Part shown: positions 63,441-64,000 of the stretch, in pieces
Position numbering within the stretch: position 1 is the first letter of the stretch
Layout: each line of letters opens with the position of its first letter
NCBI RefSeq assembly: GCF_964656455.1
Contig: NC_135720.1
Coordinates: forward strand, 110,992,696-111,056,695
Source of the DNA: Halichoerus grypus
Lineage: Eukaryota; Chordata; Mammalia; Carnivora; Phocidae
Length of the DNA: 64,000 nucleotides
Direction: 5' to 3'
Translations under genes and position numbers: made by a program
Notes under the pieces: generated by a model
Database searches by the model: none
What the model was told of the DNA's origin: nothing
Seen by the model: the letters and a program-made list of their open reading frames with translations, nothing else

Positions 63441-64000
63441 CCCAGCTCAGTGCTCCTATAAACAGGACCTGTGTAAATAATAAAGCAAGAATTCAATCAA
63501 GGCTGAGGTACGGCGGGGAAACCACTGGATGGCAGATTGAGGGGCCTCCCTAGATGAGGTTTAGGGTGACGAAGCACCATGGTTTTGTGCGTGCTGCCTC
63601 CTCTCCCTGGGCCTCAGTTTCCCCACAAGCAGAGTAGAAGATCAGAGCAGACCCCTTCTAAAGCGCTGGCTGGAACGTGCAATAATCCATGCTGGGACAG
63701 TTTAGGAGGGTGAGTTGGAGTGGGGAAGGGGCAGCACTGACCCTTGGGGGCATGGGAAGGTGGGGAGACCTTGGGAGAGGGGCGGACTGGAGCGAGTCTG
63801 GTCTGCTCCGCGGTGCACACTGCGCTGTCATAGTGTTTTCTTGAATCTGGGGCTGAGGGTAAACAGGCACAAGTCTATTTTGGAGGTGCAGGTGAGGATG
63901 GGGTATAGGGACCCAGCCCCGCCACCCTTTCCCTCACCCCAAGGACGTGGAGTGGGGGCTGGGGGTGGAGTCTGGGGCCTGGGGGAGGGGAGGCAGATGG
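63441..64000. other. Intergenic, unassigned
   Basis: No gene. One MIR-like motif (GGGCCTCAGTTTCCCC) at 63609. The end is G-rich. Confidence 0.55.

Noticed and set aside
16173..64000. A second protein-coding gene downstream
   Set aside because: No chain of open exons with splice sites and a recognised family was found; all longer frames are transposon pieces or GC-rich chance frames. Unannotated lncRNAs cannot be excluded.

Overview
The window is nuclear DNA of a carnivoran mammal. The organism call rests on about 17 tRNA-derived SINEs of the carnivore CAN-SINE type (head reading GCCTGGGTGGCTCAGTCGG, CT-rich body, AAATAAAATCTT-type tail) and on a carnivore-type L1 3' end. None has the canid head version, so a feliform or a non-canid caniform (mustelid, bear, seal) fits better than a dog. 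Spliced exons with GT-AG borders, MIR, L2, MaLR and hAT fossils fit this. There is no bacterial gene content.

Region 1 to 16,172 is the 3' half of one plus-strand gene, MDGA1 (MAM domain-containing glycosylphosphatidylinositol anchor protein 1). Ten coding exons can be placed to the base and all splice phases agree: Ig-like domain 5 (220-516), Ig-like domain 6 (1514-1798), a fibronectin type III domain over two exons (3494-3645, 4485-4662), a 24-nt microexon (4921-4944), the MAM domain over four exons (5986-6138, 6786-6920, 10351-10481, 10708-10816) and a last exon with the GPI-attachment signal and stop (11560-11651). Together they encode 517 residues plus two bases of a split codon. A long 3' UTR probably runs to an AATAAA at 16151. 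The product is a GPI-anchored neuronal surface glycoprotein that binds neuroligin through its N-terminal Ig domains, which lie upstream of this window, and restrains neurexin-neuroligin synapse formation.

Region 16.2 to 64 kb shows no further protein-coding gene. It is intergenic sequence downstream of MDGA1, built of layered transposon fossils and unique DNA. Main items: an ancient L2 split by a younger L1 with a 14-bp target-site duplication (16.36-17.86 kb); an old L1 with ORF1 and ORF2 remnants cut up by SINEs, a hAT element and an MLT1 LTR (38.15-42.12 kb); an MLT1 LTR split by two SINEs (49.31-50.09 kb); an antisense L1 with an internal SINE (60.25-61.8 kb); a SINE nested in an opposite-strand SINE (62.16-62.55 kb). 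AT-rich, repeat-free blocks near 30.8, 32.05, 51.8-52.1, 59.7-60.2 and 62.7-63.16 kb look like candidate conserved regulatory elements.

The most interesting points are in MDGA1: a 39-bp minisatellite that is an open, in-frame extension of the first MAM exon; a symmetric microexon carrying an N-glycosylation sequon; a weak last splice donor whose retention would remove the GPI anchor; and complementary (GT)n and (CA)n tracts flanking the last three exons. No novel defence or mobile system was found.
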